NCBI RefSeq assembly: GCF_013294025.1
Contig: NZ_JABSNL010000005.1
Coordinates: forward strand, 124,001-188,000
Reading direction: 5' to 3'
DNA: 64,000 bases
DNA from: Flavobacterium aeripolare
Lineage (GTDB): Bacteria; Bacteroidota; Bacteroidia; Flavobacteriales; Flavobacteriaceae
This document shows positions 62,909 through 64,000 of this stretch, one piece after another. The position numbers were made by a program, and so were the translations under genes. The number at the start of each line of letters is the position of its first letter. The first letter of the stretch is position 1. Below the pieces are notes generated by a model. That model had not been told where the DNA came from and made no database searches. It saw only the letters and a list, made by a program, of their open reading frames with translations.

Positions 62909-64000
62909 ATGAAAATAGCTGCATTCATATTGCTTTTTAGCCTTATAAGTTCTTGCTCAAGTGCTTCAAATGGGGACAACGCAAGTTCTTCTGATCCCAG
63001 TGTCAACACTAATATACCACCACTTACAGATCAAGAAGCACTAGACCAAGTTCAAAAAGATGCTTTAAAATATTTTTGGGACTATGCTGAATCAAATTCA
63101 AAATTAGCAAGAGAACGTTATCTAGTTGACGATCCTGATTTCGAAAAAAATAAGGTGACAACAGGAGGATCAGGTTTTGGATTGATGACTTTAATTGTTG
63201 GAGTCGAAAGAGGTTTTATTCCAAGAGCAGAAGCTGTGAGCCGCATGACTACTGCGATGCAATTTCTCAAAAAAGCTGATCGTTTTCACGGTGCTTGGGC
63301 ACATTGGATGGATGGAGCAACTGGTAAAGCAATCTCTTTTGGAGGCAAAGATGATGGTGGAGATATTGTCGAAACCGCATTTTTAAGTCAAGGTCTAATA
63401 ACTGTTAGAGAGTATTTCAAAGACGGAAATGAAGCAGAGCAAAGTCTCGCAAGACTAGCTGATGAATTGTGGAAAGCCGTAGAATGGAGCTGGTACACTA
63501 ATGGAGAAAACGCCATGTATTGGCATTGGTCTCCAACGTATGAGTGGGAAATGAAATTCAGACTAGAAGGATATAATGAATGTTTAATTGCATACATCCT
63601 TGGTGCGGCATCAACCACGCATCCAATTCCTGCGGCAGCTTATCATGAAGGGTGGGCTAGAAGTGGAGCGATCAAATCAACAAAAACGCAATTAGATATT
63701 CCTTTATTATTTAAATACAACACCGTTAGTGGCGATGTTGGTCCGTTGTTTTGGGCTCAGTATTCTTACTTGGGATTAGACCCATCACAGTTGGTTGATC
63801 AGTATGCAAACTATGGTGATCTAACAAAAAATCATGCTAAAATTATGCATAAGTATTCTGTAGAAAACCCTAAAAAGTGGAACGGTTATTCTGACACAGT
63901 TTGGGGATTAACTGCTAGTTATACCCGCAATGCAGATGGTTCAACAGGCTATGCTGCTCACGATACTGACAGTGATTTTGGAGTAATTACTCCTACAGCG
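62909..64000 (+). CDS. Glucoamylase-fold (PF10091/GH144-like) exported glycoside hydrolase, 3' end outside window
   Basis: The frame is open from the ATG at 62909 to the window end (364 residues). It begins with a lipoprotein signal (MKIAAFILLFSLISSC, Cys16) and a Ser/Asn-rich linker. It then has DALKYFWDYAESNSKLARER, TTGGSGFGLMTLIVGVERGF, DGGDIVETAFLSQGLITVRE and EGYNECLIAYILGAASTTHP, typical of the glucoamylase-fold PF10091 group. Known members of this group include GH144 endo-beta-1,2-glucanases. Linkage to susCD makes it the likely backbone-cleaving enzyme of this locus. Substrate is inferred. Confidence 0.85.
   Translation, partial: MKIAAFILLFSLISSCSSASNGDNASSSDPSVNTNIPPLTDQEALDQVQKDALKYFWDYAESNSKLARERYLVDDPDFEKNKVTTGGSGFGLMTLIVGVERGFIPRAEAVSRMTTAMQFLKKADRFHGAWAHWMDGATGKAISFGGKDDGGDIVETAFLSQGLITVREYFKDGNEAEQSLARLADELWKAVEWSWYTNGENAMYWHWSPTYEWEMKFRLEGYNECLIAYILGAASTTHPIPAAAYHEGWARSGAIKSTKTQLDIPLLFKYNTVSGDVGPLFWAQYSYLGLDPSQLVDQYANYGDLTKNHAKIMHKYSVENPKKWNGYSDTVWGLTASYTRNADGSTGYAAHDTDSDFGVITPTA

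Overview
The window looks like chromosomal DNA of a Flavobacterium-type bacterium (Bacteroidetes, Flavobacteriaceae). The DNA is AT-rich by eye. Start codons mostly lack Shine-Dalgarno sequences, and several promoters fit the Bacteroidetes pattern TTTG, about 18-22 bases, then TAnnTTTG. There is a SusC/SusD pair with a membrane-spanning LuxR-type regulator, and many gene products are typical of Flavobacterium. This assignment is inference from protein resemblance; no database search was run. I saw no tRNA, rRNA, insertion sequence, prophage or CRISPR array.

Layout. 1-4.2 kb: housekeeping genes, with rsfS-ftsH divergent from birA, and pyrE plus an SRPBCC protein divergent from a NUDIX hydrolase across only 7 bp. 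4.2-14.6 kb: M14 carboxypeptidase, DEAD-box helicase, fumarase, a small membrane protein, an outer-membrane beta-barrel receptor, an ArsC-like protein, and a CPBP protease-menE pair. 14.6-22.2 kb: GNAT-S41 peptidase pair, erythromycin-esterase-like protein, acyl-CoA carboxylase beta subunit, LpxD and outer-membrane phospholipase A. 22.2-31.2 kb: TonB-C/MORN-like protein, prfB with its programmed frameshift, threonine aldolase, YbaB, oligopeptidase B-like peptidase, then a cysteine-synthase-like enzyme convergent with a large 691-residue PLP protein. 31.2-42.5 kb: a long leader, an unknown membrane protein, DMT transporter, yebC, gcvT, S10 carboxypeptidase, NAD(P)H-hydrate dehydratase, a HipA-like kinase/DUF3037 pair, GNAT, alpha/beta hydrolase and class-C serine hydrolase. 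42.9-55.1 kb: SYLF protein, YceI, DUF2461, dnaK, a large zinc protease, corA, pta and ackA. 55.2-64 kb: a polysaccharide utilization locus with regulator, SusC, SusD and a PF10091/GH144-like glycoside hydrolase cut by the window end.

How genes work together. pta and ackA form the acetate-acetyl-CoA pathway. The last four genes form a carbohydrate sensing, import and degradation unit, and the GH144-like enzyme suggests beta-1,2-glucan as substrate. Convergent genes are usually separated by strong terminators, often bidirectional.

Most notable beyond routine annotation are three dispersed copies of a structured intergenic element with compensatory stem changes (about 8.98, 18.24 and 35.6 kb), and a textbook sigma-54 promoter with repeated TGTCA half-sites in front of dnaK. 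Also notable are a probably leaderless pyrE mRNA, the overlapping HipA-like kinase/DUF3037 pair, and structured leaders of the 691-residue PLP enzyme and of corA. Nothing in the window amounts to a clear, wholly new multi-gene system.
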